A stretch of 64,000 nt of DNA from Fuerstiella sp. (GCA_029245955.1 JAQWOH010000016.1:1-64000), one strand, 5' to 3'. Numbered from the stretch's first letter, positions 27,784 to 38,441 are shown. The notes: generated from the sequence alone by a model not told the origin. Translations and numbers: made by a program.

Positions 27784-28222
27784 AGCCGCATTCTAGCCGA
27801 TGCGCATTCGCAGGAAAACGTTTTCCAGATAACGTGCAGCGGGTCGATGGTTTTCGGACTTTTCATCCGATTCCTGCAATGTTCAGCAGATTCTTTCTCG
27901 AACTGTATGGTGCCCAGGATGCACGGGAGGAGTCAGGGTTTCGTGAACGCATAGAATGTCGAAGCGTACGTCGTCTGGGAGGGCCGATCTGGTCATGATT
28001 TCCTGCTGAATGTCTTTTTTTGAGGTTGCCCCAAACGTACCTGTATGCACAAACATGCCTACACATCTGTCGCAACAGAACACAGAATCACGCAGAGATA
28101 CAATCAATAGCATCAAGAAGAATTCGAGGTGCTGCCTGAACGCCAGATCTTCTTTTCTGCAGGGCAATAACTGTTGCAGTTGCTGCCTGAAGGGCTGCCC
28201 TTAATCGAATCTGAGGATGTAC
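27784..28222. other. 440-nt spacer
   Basis: Separates the sialidase-like gene from the second DUF1552/cytochrome pair. No gene, RNA or clear terminator recognised; probably holds the promoter of the DUF1552/cytochrome pair. Confidence 0.35.
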
Positions 28223-29359
28223 CTATTTTGCCAGTGCGTCCAGTTCATCCAGCTTGAATCGAACACTCAGAATGTAGGGAGATTCTCCCTTAGACCAGTG
28301 TCCATAGGTGGTCACCACGAATGTGTCGTCGGGCAGAAGTTCCACGCCAGGATAGGTTGTGTCGTAACCCTTTGTGTTGTCCTTCAGGCGTACGCAGTAT
28401 TGTCCGTTGCGGCCGTCCACGATGTCATCCCATGTACCAACCCAGCCTACCCAGTCACCTTCGAATGGTCGTTCCGCGACATTCTTTCCGGGTGAACGAC
28501 ACCGAAAGCTGACGAAGAGTCTTCCGTCGGCACTGTACTTGCCGGTGTGTCGGTCTCCGGTCAGAGACAACGGCAGCTCACGCGGCGCGGTCCAGGTCTG
28601 TCCTTCATCGTCGGAGAAAATGACGTGTGAATTCCTTGTGCGGGAATTTTCACGGAGAAGGACGGCCATTTTCTTTCCGTCTGGCGACCGGATGCAGCCG
28701 GGTTCGCACAGATGTATGTCAGAGGATTGAAAAACGGACCGGGGAAAAGACCAGGTGAGGCCACCGTCCGTGGACAGCGTCTGATAGAGCGTGAAGGTGG
28801 ATGGTCCCTGTTCCTTGCCGAAGAATCGACCGTCGTCGTGGAACATGGCAATGTAGTGTCCGGGACCGGTTCTGAGAGCTTCCACAAAGCCCATGACAAC
28901 GATGCCTCCCCAGTCGCCAGCGCGATTAAGTTCGCTCCAGTCCAGGCCGTCGTTTTCACTGACTGCCAGACGAGCCGGATAGAGTCCGGACCACATGATG
29001 AGGCGCTTCGTGCCATTCGGGCCGATAACGCGATGCACCGTTGGCACTTCCTGCGACGTTGCCCAGCTGGCGGGTGTTGGCAGCCGATCGCTCCATGTCA
29101 GCCCGCCATCTTCACTTCGCTTATAGACGATCGCTCCACGCCCATGGCCTCGTGGATACACACAAACGATCGTCTTGCCGTCTTCCAGCAGGCAGGTCGT
29201 CGGATGCCCGAGGTACTGTCCGGCTTCTCGATCGACAATCACCTGACGGTTGCCGTGATCATTGAGGTCGAGCGTTACCGGATACGAGTCCCTGAATTCT
29301 TCCCCGATGGCCGTCGAAGCCAGCACAGCAATCATCGCCACCGCATTGGTCATTTGCAT
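28223..29359 (-). CDS. secreted sialidase-like (BNR repeat) protein
   Basis: 378 residues with an N-terminal signal sequence (NAVAMIAVLASTAIG). Asp-box repeats of the six-bladed sialidase propeller are visible: SEDGGLTW, STDGGLTW and SDDEGQTW. Conserved acidic/arginine positions of sialidases may be present (GHPTTCLLEDGKTI at the start; SFRCRS late), but the canonical RIP motif is not obvious, so it may be a divergent exo-alpha-sialidase or a related glycosidase. It starts 80 nt after the stop of the giant sulfatase-sialidase-esterase gene on the same strand, so the two probably form an operon. Confidence 0.85.
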   Translation of the reverse strand: MQMTNAVAMIAVLASTAIGEEFRDSYPVTLDLNDHGNRQVIVDREAGQYLGHPTTCLLEDGKTIVCVYPRGHGRGAIVYKRSEDGGLTWSDRLPTPASWATSQEVPTVHRVIGPNGTKRLIMWSGLYPARLAVSENDGLDWSELNRAGDWGGIVVMGFVEALRTGPGHYIAMFHDDGRFFGKEQGPSTFTLYQTLSTDGGLTWSFPRSVFQSSDIHLCEPGCIRSPDGKKMAVLLRENSRTRNSHVIFSDDEGQTWTAPRELPLSLTGDRHTGKYSADGRLFVSFRCRSPGKNVAERPFEGDWVGWVGTWDDIVDGRNGQYCVRLKDNTKGYDTTYPGVELLPDDTFVVTTYGHWSKGESPYILSVRFKLDELDALAK

Positions 29360-29439
29360 AGTTCGGCCCTCACTGTTCGCGTCTGTTGCACATCATGCTG
29401 CGTGCAGCCTGCGCCGCACGCGTATCACAAATCGCCGGT

Positions 29440-32400
29440 TCATATCTTCGAATCTGCGTTCACGTCAAGAACTCGTGGCCTGAGGTATTTCAGATACTTC
29501 CAGCCATCTTTCGGAGAACGTCGTCCTGACTTGTACACGGCATCACTCTCCTGCAGCAGTTTGCTGAGTTTGTCGGCATCGGCCAGGGGGTCAGACGTAT
29601 CCTGTTGCCATTGCTGCAGTGCCTTTACTAACTGCTGTTTCACGGCTGCGTGGGCCGGGTCGGTTGAAAGATCGGTCCATTCGTGCGGATCGTCTGTAAG
29701 ATCGTAGAGTTGAAGTTTCGGCGGATTTAACCAACGAGCATAGCCTGCTTTCGTCTGCTGTGACGCTGCAGCCAGTTCCTCATCGCTCAGGCACCCGGAC
29801 CAGTGTGACGCACCATGATCTCGATAATATCGTGCGGCAGGATCCTGACGATCGCGGACCGGAGAGTGAATAAGCTTATACCGTGAATTGCGAATTGTAC
29901 GCTGAGGAAACGTATGGCGGGCCGCATCACAGTTTCGTTCGCAGGCCAGATATTCACGGAAACTGTCGTCATTAATCGTTCCGTTAATTAGTGGACGCAA
30001 TGACTTCCCCGGCAATCCGGCCGGCGTCTGAATATCAGCAGCATCCAGAAACGTCGGCAGCAGATCAATCGTCGAAACCAACGCCGTGGACCTGCGGCCC
30101 GGCGTGGCCATTGTGGGCCACCGGGCGATGTATGGTACCCTCATTCCGCCTTCGTAAACCGTCACCTTACCGCGAGCCATCTGTGCTCCGTGATCGCCGA
30201 TAAATACAACAAGTGTGTTGTCGGCCTTGCCGGAAGTTTCCAGCTGTCGCAGCAACTGGCCCACACAAGCATCGAGTCTCAGCATGCAGTCGTAGTAGTT
30301 GCGAACGACTTCGCGCATCCGAGGCGTCTGTTCACCGATGTAAGGCATCACCACCACGTCGTCGGGGGGCACCTGCGTTCCGGGCAGGCCGTCGACCTGT
30401 CCCTGCAACGGCCAGTGGGCGTCCGGATAATTGACCGTCATAAAGAAAGGCTGATCGTCGGCCTCAAAGAATTCACCGGCCTTAACTGCATAGTCAGCAA
30501 CGTCCTTCTTTGCGAAATTTGAGGACGGCTGAAAGCGAAAGTCGACAAATGCTTCAACAGCATCGGCGGGATTGACGTGCGTCTTCCCGATCAGGCCCGT
30601 GCGGTAGCCTGCCATTTTCAACAGAGAATAAGTTGTGGGCCACTTTTGAAACCATTCGTACTGATGTGTCGCCAGGCCCAGCTGTCCATTCTGGTGAGGA
30701 TACAAACCCGTGAAGATCGTGCTGCGAGAAGGACTGCAGACGGACTGAGTAACGTATCCATTTTCAAACAACACTCCCTCCGCCGCCAGGCCATCAATAT
30801 GCGGCGTTTGAATGACCGGATCACCATAGCATGATAACTCACAACCGTGATCTTCCCCCACGATCAGCAGGATGTTGGGGCGTCCGTCTGTGCTGGCTTC
30901 ACTTTCGGGCTGTTGTTCCCGCCTGTGGAAAAGAGCTTCGTCATTTTCTGTCGAAAACGGTGATGCCGGCAGTCCGTCGCGGTTGAAAAAATTGACGGGG
31001 GGATCGGGATACGGGTGCCAGCCATAACGTACGTGACGTGGCTCAGGGACTTCAGGATTCGAAACCTCAACCTTGTCCCCGTCAATGATCCTTGCCACTG
31101 CGGGATGAAAAACGGAATCAGCACCACAAAGCTGAAAGTGACGCAGCGGTTGTGATCCCATGGACGTGAGCCCGCGACCGACATGATCAAACGACAGGAC
31201 GATTGTGTGGCCTTTACGTCTGACACCGTTGAGCAACGGCCCGGAATGAGCCTGTTCGCCGGCCCGTCCATATGTTTCCCCCAGTGCCAGCTGCGCCAGT
31301 CGTTGACCAACCTGTTGTTTTTCGATGGGGTGAACGTTTGTCGGATGTCCGGTGTCGATTGTCACAGCCATGCCCACATTTCGGAGTTGACTGAGTGCGC
31401 GGCGCTGGCTTTCGCGGAATCGTGGCCACTCCGGACGATTCAGAGCCGGTAACTGAACGTACAGAAAGGGGAAATCGTCCTGCCCCCACTGTTTGCGCCA
31501 ATCACGAATCAGCAACGGAAACAGTCGCCCGTGTTCACGGACACGAGAAAACGTCTCGGCGTTGGACTCACCCTGATACCAGATCGCGCCTCGAATCGCG
31601 TACGGGAGCAGCGGTTGTATGCCTGCAGACCACATGAAGCCTGGCTTAAACGAATGATTCGGGCCCAGCTCATCACGTGGAATTGTTTCTCCGGCCTGAA
31701 TGACGTGCAACAGATTCTGTTGTCCTCTCTCGCGGCAGAAACGGCCAAGACGTTCATTGTCCAGCCAATTGCCATTGACAATCCCCTGCAGATCCGGGTC
31801 AGCCTCAAGAACGTCCCGGGCAATCCAGGCTTCGATCGGTGTCCCACCGATCGCGGGACAGATCAGGCCAACCGGAACATCCAGTTCCTGCTGCAGGTGT
31901 TGGCCGAAGTACCATGCCACGGCAGAAAACGATGCAACAGACGCTGCATCCGCGACCTTCCATTCGCCCTTGCAGAATCTGTCCGGCACAAGCCGTTCAA
32001 GATCATCCGGCGAGTACGCTCCTGAACTGCCGCGTGCGCCACCAGACAGATTAAGCAGGCGTACTGCCGGAAATTCATCCGCTGTCAGCTCCTGTGCGGC
32101 ATTCGCGGACTGGCTCACAGGCCATTCCATATTGGATTGACCTGCACAGATCCAGACCTCGCCAACAAGAATGTCAGCAAACTGAATGCGTTCACCAGCA
32201 GCGATGATTTCCAGTCGCGCTGGTTTTCCGGTGGCTGCGCGGGGACTCAATTGAAGGCTCCAGTGGCCATCGGCTTCAGCAACGGTACTCAGTTCTTCAT
32301 CCCCGAAGGTTACTGTCACTGTCGCTCCAGCGGTCGCACTGCCCCAGACCGGGGTCCTTACACCGGCCTGCAGAACCATGTGGTTGCTGAACACACGAGG

Positions 32401-35400
32401 TAGTCGCAGACTCTGCCGTAATACGGGGGGCGGTGCAGAGGACTCTGCGTGGCTGGTGCCTGACTGGGCCGCCACCACGTCCTTCAATTTAATACGTTGA
32501 AATGTCATATGGGCCTGGCTGCCTTCGTACAGAATGCCAATCGTCTCTGCATCGATCATCGACATACACGAATACCCGGCACCGGCGCCTTCATCCAGCA
32601 GCAGTCGGTGTGCCTTTGGCCAGGTCAAACCGGTATCAGGCGACGCCTTGATTGTGATGTGGTGTCGCCCACGTGTGCTGTCCGGGTTGGAAAACAACAG
32701 CCAACCACCCAGATCCCGACCGACTTCCCTGTCTGCATTAATTAGACTCGCCATACAGGAGCCGGGCTCTATCAGCGATCTTTCAGATGTTTCGTGTTTC
32801 TGCCAGGTGGCACCCATGTCGCGAGAAGTCATCACAACGCGTACCGACTTTCGGTTATAACGACAGTTCAGCATCAGCACGCCCGGGTCAAGCTCTACTA
32901 CCTGTGCTTCCGTTGTGTCATCAAACGCACCGGTACCGGCATGCCATGTTTTACCGTGATCTTTTGAGTAGATAATGGTCGAATGCGGCAGCCGATCTGC
33001 TTCCGGCGGATCCTGATACTGTGCAGCAAACACAATCGTGCCGTCACGCATGGTGATTCCTTTGCCCGGCCCCTGCAAAAGAAAGCACCACTCCGGCCGC
33101 TTGACCTGTTCGGTAATGTTGATCGGGCGGGACCACGTCACACCATCATCGTCACTGCGCACCAACATCAGCTGACCGGTTTCCTCAGGCGTCAGGCCCG
33201 GTCCGGAACCCCGCCAGGATCGATCTCCGTGGCTCCACGTCCCGGCCACCCAGATTGTGCCCGTAGTCTTATCAGCCAGAACGGCAGGATCACCAACTCC
33301 ATCATATCGCCACTGCGGATCGTCCCCCATGTCCATGATGACTTTCATGGGTTCCCATGTGCGTCCGCCGTCCGTCGATCGAGACATCCCCACGTCAATG
33401 TCGCCCGGCAGGTCGCCACCCCCACGTCGTCGAACATCGTAGACACCTATCAGTGTTCCCCTGTTGGTCGTTGCCAGACCGGGGATGCGACAGGTATGGA
33501 TCCCATCCTGACCGCGTTTCCTGACCGCGACTCCCACCCTCTGTGGAGTGGCATCTGCGTTGAGACGGATAGTTTCCCCGTTCGAAAAACCAAGGAAGTC
33601 ACACGTAGCCCCGATCTGATGATCAGGGTTCGCATTGCCACTGAGCCCGCACGCAATCCAGACGTAGTTAGTGCCCTCGACCAGTTGACACGATGACGCT
33701 GGAATCGAAAACTCAAACGGTTCGGTCTGCCGTCCGGCCACCTTCCGCAGTGCTACCGGCGTGCCTGTCAAAGCGCTGCCTTCAGAGTCGCCCCCATAGT
33801 AAATCCGTACCGACGACAGATCTGCACTGTCAGTCGTGTCATCTGTCTTGACCCGCAGCTGTGTCAGCGAAATTGGATTAAGCTGACCGCTGGTTTCGAC
33901 TTTCAGTTTCACAAGCGGACTTGTCTGATTGCCGATCAATGCCGGCAACACCAGTGGCACGATTTCAGCGTTGACAATTTTTTGAGGTCTGGCGGGCGCA
34001 ATGCGGACGTCATCGATCAGGATTCCGGTCTTCGGCGGACTGGTGACCGAAAACCGCAACTGATTAACATTGTCATCACCCAGTGGAATCTTAACATGTG
34101 AAAGAAATGGTCGTCCGACACGTATGTCTCTGTCGCCGTCGAATATTTCGGTCCAGCCATCGCCATTGTTTTTCTCAATCCGGAATGAAAACGGCGTGCG
34201 TCTGGTCCACCGTTCTGCTCGAAAAGTCAGGTCTCCGCTGCGGTCAGCACTTTCGGCAAGCTGAAGAACAATCGACGATTTCTCGCCACCGGTGATCTGC
34301 AGGCATTGCTTCCCTGTCGCTGCATGTCTGTCGTCGATGACCACCTTGCCGACGACGGACTTCCACGTGCCCAGAGCAGATTCGAAGCGGTCAACCGCGC
34401 CCGCGGCCGTGTTTTCGAATCCAGCAACAGGTACGGTATCGTCGGCGCCGGACTGGGTGACACTCGCATCTGATGGAGTCAGCGCCGACGGCAGAGTGCG
34501 AGGAAAAACCTCAGTCAGTCGGAATGACAGTGCCTTCCGCAGTTCGGGCGCTGCATTCGCTGTGTTTTCTGATTCAACAGGGCCGTCGGCATAGTCATAC
34601 AACTCAGTCGCTCGGACTTCCCCTGTCTGACGACTCACCCACTGAGTCAAGCGATGCATTTCCGTCCGTACCGAATACCCCATCATTCCGTCGCCCCGCG
34701 GGAACTGACTGAATGCTGCGGACTTCGAGACAGCCTCCGGAGCGTCGAGGATCGGTGCAAAACTTTGTCCCTCAAGGTGTTCTCCCACCGGCAGATCTGC
34801 CAGTTCCGACAAAGTGGGATACAGGTCGACCAGCTCAACCAGCGACATACTGCTTTTGCCGGCGTCCTTCATGTCCGGAACTCGGACAATTAAAGGCACA
34901 CGTGTGTCGAGCTCGAAATTTGTCGTCTTACCCCACATTCCCTGCTCGCCAAGATGGTAGCCATGGTCACCGTAGAGGATGACGATCGTGTTGTCGCTGA
35001 GCTCACAACGATCCAGTTCTGCCAACACTCTGCCGATTTGTGCATCGATGTAACTGACGCACGCGAAATATGCCTGGCGCACTCTGCGCTGCATTTCGTC
35101 TGGAATCGTGCCGGACTTTGGCTGGTCCGTGTAGCGCCGTAACTCACCTGAGTGATGACCGGCAAACGCCGGAGCGTCGATGGGAAAGTTCGACCGGGCG
35201 GGAAGTGTGACATGCTTGTAGATGTTGAAATACTTCTGCGGCGCAATGTACGGTGAGTGCGGTTTGATGAAACCCACGGCAAGGAAAAACGGATTGCTCT
35301 TGTGCTTCAACTGCCCCAGTGCCGCTACTGCGGCGTCAGCCACCTGCCCGTCGTAGAGTGTACTGTCGGGCACGTCGGGAGCTTCTGTGGCCGGGCCAAA

Positions 35401-35991
35401 CAACAACTTCTGCGTCCAGTCCTGCACGCCGGCGTTCTTCGGTGTGTAGATTTGCTGATACGCGAGCTTCGCGGCGGCGATGCCTTTTTCGGTATAGTAG
35501 TAACGTGGCCCAAACCGAATGGCAGGTACGGACCAACTCTGCGGATCTCCCATCGTGTCCCATTTCGTGACACTGGCTCCATCGGGAAACACGCCGTGAT
35601 ACAGCTTGCCAATCGCTGCTGCGTGATAGCCATGAGTTTTGAAATGCTGAGGCAGAGTGACTACGTCAGGGTGCCTTGACCGGAAATGCAAATGATTTCC
35701 CGTGACGCCTATGGAATCCGGTCGCATTCCGGTCATCAGGCTGGTTCGTGACGGATTGCAGACCGCCTGCTGGCAATAAGCCCGCAGAAACAGTCGCCCG
35801 GTCGCGGCCAGTGCATCAATATTCGGACTGTGAATGTGGGTTGCGCCGTAACACGCCAACTCGGGGCGCAGATCATCAACCGCGATGAACAGTACATTCG
35901 GCCGCGACGCGTCAGCAGGCCCGGGGAAAAGGCTCACCACCAACACAATGCTGACAGGAATCATTCGCCCTGTTGTCCGCTGACTGTACAT
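29440..35991 (-). CDS. giant secreted four-enzyme fusion: sulfatase, sialidase, sialate O-acetylesterase, sulfatase
   Basis: One uninterrupted 2183-codon frame with a signal peptide (PVSIVLVVSLFPGPADA). Domains in order: sulfatase 1 (residues about 28-500; CNPSR with Cys78); a jelly-roll-like binding region (about 520-665); a sialidase N-terminal beta domain (about 667-800); a sialidase propeller (about 825-1165; RIPGL with Arg835; Asp boxes STDGGRTW, SDDDGVTW, SKDHGKTW, SRDMGATW, SPDTGLTW); a sialate O-acetylesterase of SGNH type (about 1190-1690; GQSNMEW with Ser1286, WYQGESN, a late HP pair); and sulfatase 2 (about 1698-2170; CSPSR with Cys1752). All key catalytic residues checked are intact, so all four units could work. 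The combination suggests concerted removal of sulfate, O-acetyl and sialic-acid-like groups. An assembly error joining genes is unlikely because the frame stays open over 6.5 kb, but has not been excluded. Confidence 0.9.
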   Translation of the reverse strand: MYSQRTTGRMIPVSIVLVVSLFPGPADASRPNVLFIAVDDLRPELACYGATHIHSPNIDALAATGRLFLRAYCQQAVCNPSRTSLMTGMRPDSIGVTGNHLHFRSRHPDVVTLPQHFKTHGYHAAAIGKLYHGVFPDGASVTKWDTMGDPQSWSVPAIRFGPRYYYTEKGIAAAKLAYQQIYTPKNAGVQDWTQKLLFGPATEAPDVPDSTLYDGQVADAAVAALGQLKHKSNPFFLAVGFIKPHSPYIAPQKYFNIYKHVTLPARSNFPIDAPAFAGHHSGELRRYTDQPKSGTIPDEMQRRVRQAYFACVSYIDAQIGRVLAELDRCELSDNTIVILYGDHGYHLGEQGMWGKTTNFELDTRVPLIVRVPDMKDAGKSSMSLVELVDLYPTLSELADLPVGEHLEGQSFAPILDAPEAVSKSAAFSQFPRGDGMMGYSVRTEMHRLTQWVSRQTGEVRATELYDYADGPVESENTANAAPELRKALSFRLTEVFPRTLPSALTPSDASVTQSGADDTVPVAGFENTAAGAVDRFESALGTWKSVVGKVVIDDRHAATGKQCLQITGGEKSSIVLQLAESADRSGDLTFRAERWTRRTPFSFRIEKNNGDGWTEIFDGDRDIRVGRPFLSHVKIPLGDDNVNQLRFSVTSPPKTGILIDDVRIAPARPQKIVNAEIVPLVLPALIGNQTSPLVKLKVETSGQLNPISLTQLRVKTDDTTDSADLSSVRIYYGGDSEGSALTGTPVALRKVAGRQTEPFEFSIPASSCQLVEGTNYVWIACGLSGNANPDHQIGATCDFLGFSNGETIRLNADATPQRVGVAVRKRGQDGIHTCRIPGLATTNRGTLIGVYDVRRRGGGDLPGDIDVGMSRSTDGGRTWEPMKVIMDMGDDPQWRYDGVGDPAVLADKTTGTIWVAGTWSHGDRSWRGSGPGLTPEETGQLMLVRSDDDGVTWSRPINITEQVKRPEWCFLLQGPGKGITMRDGTIVFAAQYQDPPEADRLPHSTIIYSKDHGKTWHAGTGAFDDTTEAQVVELDPGVLMLNCRYNRKSVRVVMTSRDMGATWQKHETSERSLIEPGSCMASLINADREVGRDLGGWLLFSNPDSTRGRHHITIKASPDTGLTWPKAHRLLLDEGAGAGYSCMSMIDAETIGILYEGSQAHMTFQRIKLKDVVAAQSGTSHAESSAPPPVLRQSLRLPRVFSNHMVLQAGVRTPVWGSATAGATVTVTFGDEELSTVAEADGHWSLQLSPRAATGKPARLEIIAAGERIQFADILVGEVWICAGQSNMEWPVSQSANAAQELTADEFPAVRLLNLSGGARGSSGAYSPDDLERLVPDRFCKGEWKVADAASVASFSAVAWYFGQHLQQELDVPVGLICPAIGGTPIEAWIARDVLEADPDLQGIVNGNWLDNERLGRFCRERGQQNLLHVIQAGETIPRDELGPNHSFKPGFMWSAGIQPLLPYAIRGAIWYQGESNAETFSRVREHGRLFPLLIRDWRKQWGQDDFPFLYVQLPALNRPEWPRFRESQRRALSQLRNVGMAVTIDTGHPTNVHPIEKQQVGQRLAQLALGETYGRAGEQAHSGPLLNGVRRKGHTIVLSFDHVGRGLTSMGSQPLRHFQLCGADSVFHPAVARIIDGDKVEVSNPEVPEPRHVRYGWHPYPDPPVNFFNRDGLPASPFSTENDEALFHRREQQPESEASTDGRPNILLIVGEDHGCELSCYGDPVIQTPHIDGLAAEGVLFENGYVTQSVCSPSRSTIFTGLYPHQNGQLGLATHQYEWFQKWPTTYSLLKMAGYRTGLIGKTHVNPADAVEAFVDFRFQPSSNFAKKDVADYAVKAGEFFEADDQPFFMTVNYPDAHWPLQGQVDGLPGTQVPPDDVVVMPYIGEQTPRMREVVRNYYDCMLRLDACVGQLLRQLETSGKADNTLVVFIGDHGAQMARGKVTVYEGGMRVPYIARWPTMATPGRRSTALVSTIDLLPTFLDAADIQTPAGLPGKSLRPLINGTINDDSFREYLACERNCDAARHTFPQRTIRNSRYKLIHSPVRDRQDPAARYYRDHGASHWSGCLSDEELAAASQQTKAGYARWLNPPKLQLYDLTDDPHEWTDLSTDPAHAAVKQQLVKALQQWQQDTSDPLADADKLSKLLQESDAVYKSGRRSPKDGWKYLKYLRPRVLDVNADSKI

Positions 35992-36139
35992 TGGTTCGCT
36001 CTTCAGGTACCCGGTTCTGTTATGCCAGCAACGCCTGCGAAAAACGAGGTCTGCTGACTGCCCAGTTTATCGGATGTTGAGAATTAGTATACGCATAGCC
36101 ACACGAAGCATGACTTAAGCGAGCGCCGGATCAGTAACA

Positions 36140-38320
36140 TCACGACTGCGCCTTCCGTGAGAGGCTGATGCGTTTTCTGGGCTCGTCGATTTGCAGGACG
36201 GTGACATTTACAATGTCACCAACGCTGACTTCCCGAGCCGGGTCCTGGACAAAATGGTCGGCCAGCTGCGAGACATGAACAAGCCCGTCCTGATGCACGC
36301 CGATGTCAACAAAAGCCCCGAAGTGCGTGACATTCGTGACCACTCCTTCCAGACGCATCCCAACAGTCAGATCGCTGACCTGATTAATGCCTTCAGCGAA
36401 CGTGACGACTTTAAAGTCGGCTCTGGGGTCCCGTCCTGGTACCTTCAGCTCTGCCAGGATGTCCGTAACGGTAAATTCACCAACGTCGCCGTTCACGAAG
36501 GTGTCAGGATCAAGTTGAGACACCAGATCTGGACTGCCGACCAGCTCCTCAACGGTCACGTTCAGCTGTCGGGCCATCCCCTTCACAACACTGTAGCTCT
36601 CAGGATGGACAGCTGAATCATCGAGCGGCTCAGCCCCGCCTCGAATTCGCAGAAACCCCGCTGCCTGCTGGAAGGCCCTGTTTCCCAGTTTTGCAACGTC
36701 CAGCAGTGCTTTGCGTGTGTGAAAAGCTCCATTTCGATTGCGATGTTCAACGATTCGGTTTGCCAGTGCCGGGCCTATGCCGGCCACGTGGGACAGCAAC
36801 GCGGCACTGGCCATGTTGACGTCAACCCCGACGGAATTTACGCAGGATTCCACGACGTCGTCCAGAGCCTTCTTTAACTGAGTCTGGTTTACGTCGTGCT
36901 GATACTGCCCGACACCAATTGCCTTCGGGTCAATCTTAACCAGTTCTCCCAGCGGGTCCTGCAACCGGTGTGCGATGCTGATCGCTCCACGAACGGTGAC
37001 ATCCAGTTCCGGGTATTCGCTGACGGCAAGTTCACTTGCTGAGTAAACCGACGCACCCGCTTCGCTTACGACCACCTTTGTGATCTGCAGATCATGGCTG
37101 GCCAGCAGCGCAGCAACAAACGCGTCAGTCTCCCTCGATGCCGTGCCGTTGCCGATCGCGATAAGCCGCACATCATGTTTTCGGATAAGATCCAGAAGAA
37201 TTCTGTTCGCGCCGGCGGTATCGTTGCGCGGCGGAGTCGGAAATATCGTTGCGTTGTCCAGAAACTGCCCGGTGCCATCCGTCACTGCAACCTTGCAACC
37301 CGTACGAAAACCCGGGTCCAGGCCGATGGTGACCATCGGTCCGGCAGGGGCTGCCATCAGAAGTTCTTTCATGTTCTTTGCAAAAACAGAGATCGCCTCT
37401 GCCTCTGCCGAACTCTTCAGCTGCCGCATCAACGTTGCTTCGGCAGTCGGTTGCAGCAGCCGCCGATAGCAGTCTTCGATGGTTGTTTCTATCTGGATCG
37501 CGAATTCAAAAGACGGATTCCGCAGCAGTCGCTGTTGCAGTCGAGGCAGCAGATAATCTTCGTCAGGGTGGATGTTGACCCGCAGAACGCCTTCCGCCTC
37601 ACCACGTTTTATGGCCAGAAATCGATGAGACGGCAATCGCTCTATGCGTTCGCTGTGGTCAAAGTACATTTCGAATCGTTCGCCGTCGTTCTTTTTGCCG
37701 CGTTTGACGGTTGTCACGATTCGGCCGCGCCGAACACGATCCAGCATCCACTGTCGCAGTTCCGGTGAGTCTGCCCAGGTTTCGGCCACGATGTCACAGG
37801 CACCCCCCAGGGCTGCTGTCGTTTCCGTAACACCCAGTTCGGGGTTCAGAAACCTGCGAAGCACTGTTCCCGCCGGCTCCTGCAGATGCTGTTGCTGCAG
37901 CAGGATGTCAGCCAGCGGTTGCAGGCCTTTTTCTCTGGCGGCAGCCGCACGAGTACGGCGTTTGGGTTTAAACGGACCGTACAGGTCTTCCAGTTCCTGT
38001 CGGTTGCTGCATTTCAGAATGGCGGCACGCAGATCTTCCGTCAGATGTCCCTGCTCCTCAATCGTCTTGAGCACTGTTCGTTTGCGAGTCGCCAGGTCGC
38101 GGGCCTTCGCTGTAGCTTCATCGATAAAACGCAGTGCGGTTTCGTCGAGACCCCTTGTGGCCTCCTTGCGGTAGCGAGCGATGAACGGCACTGTGTTGCC
38201 GTCGCTCAACAGATTAATGGCACTGCTGACCTGGTCGGACCGAACGGAGATCTGTGCGGCGATGGACGTTGCGACCAGAGAAAGGTCAAAGAGATTTCCG
38301 AGGTCGTTTGTGATTGGCAT
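36140..38320 (-). CDS. tex: Tex-family RNA-binding transcription accessory protein
   Basis: About 726 residues from the ATG at the complement of 38318-38320 (MPITNDLGNLFDLS); an upstream in-frame ATG at 38401 adds an unlikely Cys-rich leader. The Tex order is clear: helical N-terminus (PFIARYRKEATRGLDETALR), the YqgF/RNase H-like domain (TIGLDPGFRTGCKVAV), the helix-hairpin-helix pair (LLSHVAGIGPALANRIVEHR) and a C-terminal S1 domain (LEGVVTNVTHFGAFVDIGVH). Tex proteins are cytoplasmic nucleic-acid-binding housekeeping factors affecting transcription. Length and motifs are complete. It follows a nucleotidyltransferase-like gene after about 120 nt. Confidence 0.95.
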   Translation of the reverse strand: MPITNDLGNLFDLSLVATSIAAQISVRSDQVSSAINLLSDGNTVPFIARYRKEATRGLDETALRFIDEATAKARDLATRKRTVLKTIEEQGHLTEDLRAAILKCSNRQELEDLYGPFKPKRRTRAAAAREKGLQPLADILLQQQHLQEPAGTVLRRFLNPELGVTETTAALGGACDIVAETWADSPELRQWMLDRVRRGRIVTTVKRGKKNDGERFEMYFDHSERIERLPSHRFLAIKRGEAEGVLRVNIHPDEDYLLPRLQQRLLRNPSFEFAIQIETTIEDCYRRLLQPTAEATLMRQLKSSAEAEAISVFAKNMKELLMAAPAGPMVTIGLDPGFRTGCKVAVTDGTGQFLDNATIFPTPPRNDTAGANRILLDLIRKHDVRLIAIGNGTASRETDAFVAALLASHDLQITKVVVSEAGASVYSASELAVSEYPELDVTVRGAISIAHRLQDPLGELVKIDPKAIGVGQYQHDVNQTQLKKALDDVVESCVNSVGVDVNMASAALLSHVAGIGPALANRIVEHRNRNGAFHTRKALLDVAKLGNRAFQQAAGFLRIRGGAEPLDDSAVHPESYSVVKGMARQLNVTVEELVGSPDLVSQLDPDTFVNGDVGEFTVTDILAELKVPGRDPRADFKVVTFAEGINQVSDLTVGMRLEGVVTNVTHFGAFVDIGVHQDGLVHVSQLADHFVQDPAREVSVGDIVNVTVLQIDEPRKRISLSRKAQS

Positions 38321-38441
38321 TTCAATGTTTCTTACAAGTGCCCGGCGACACTTCACACAACTTGACATCAAAAACAATTCCGTAGCCGGCTTCTGGCCCA
38401 AACGAGTGCTGTTGTGGCTTCCGCCGGAAGGTAAAAGTGTC

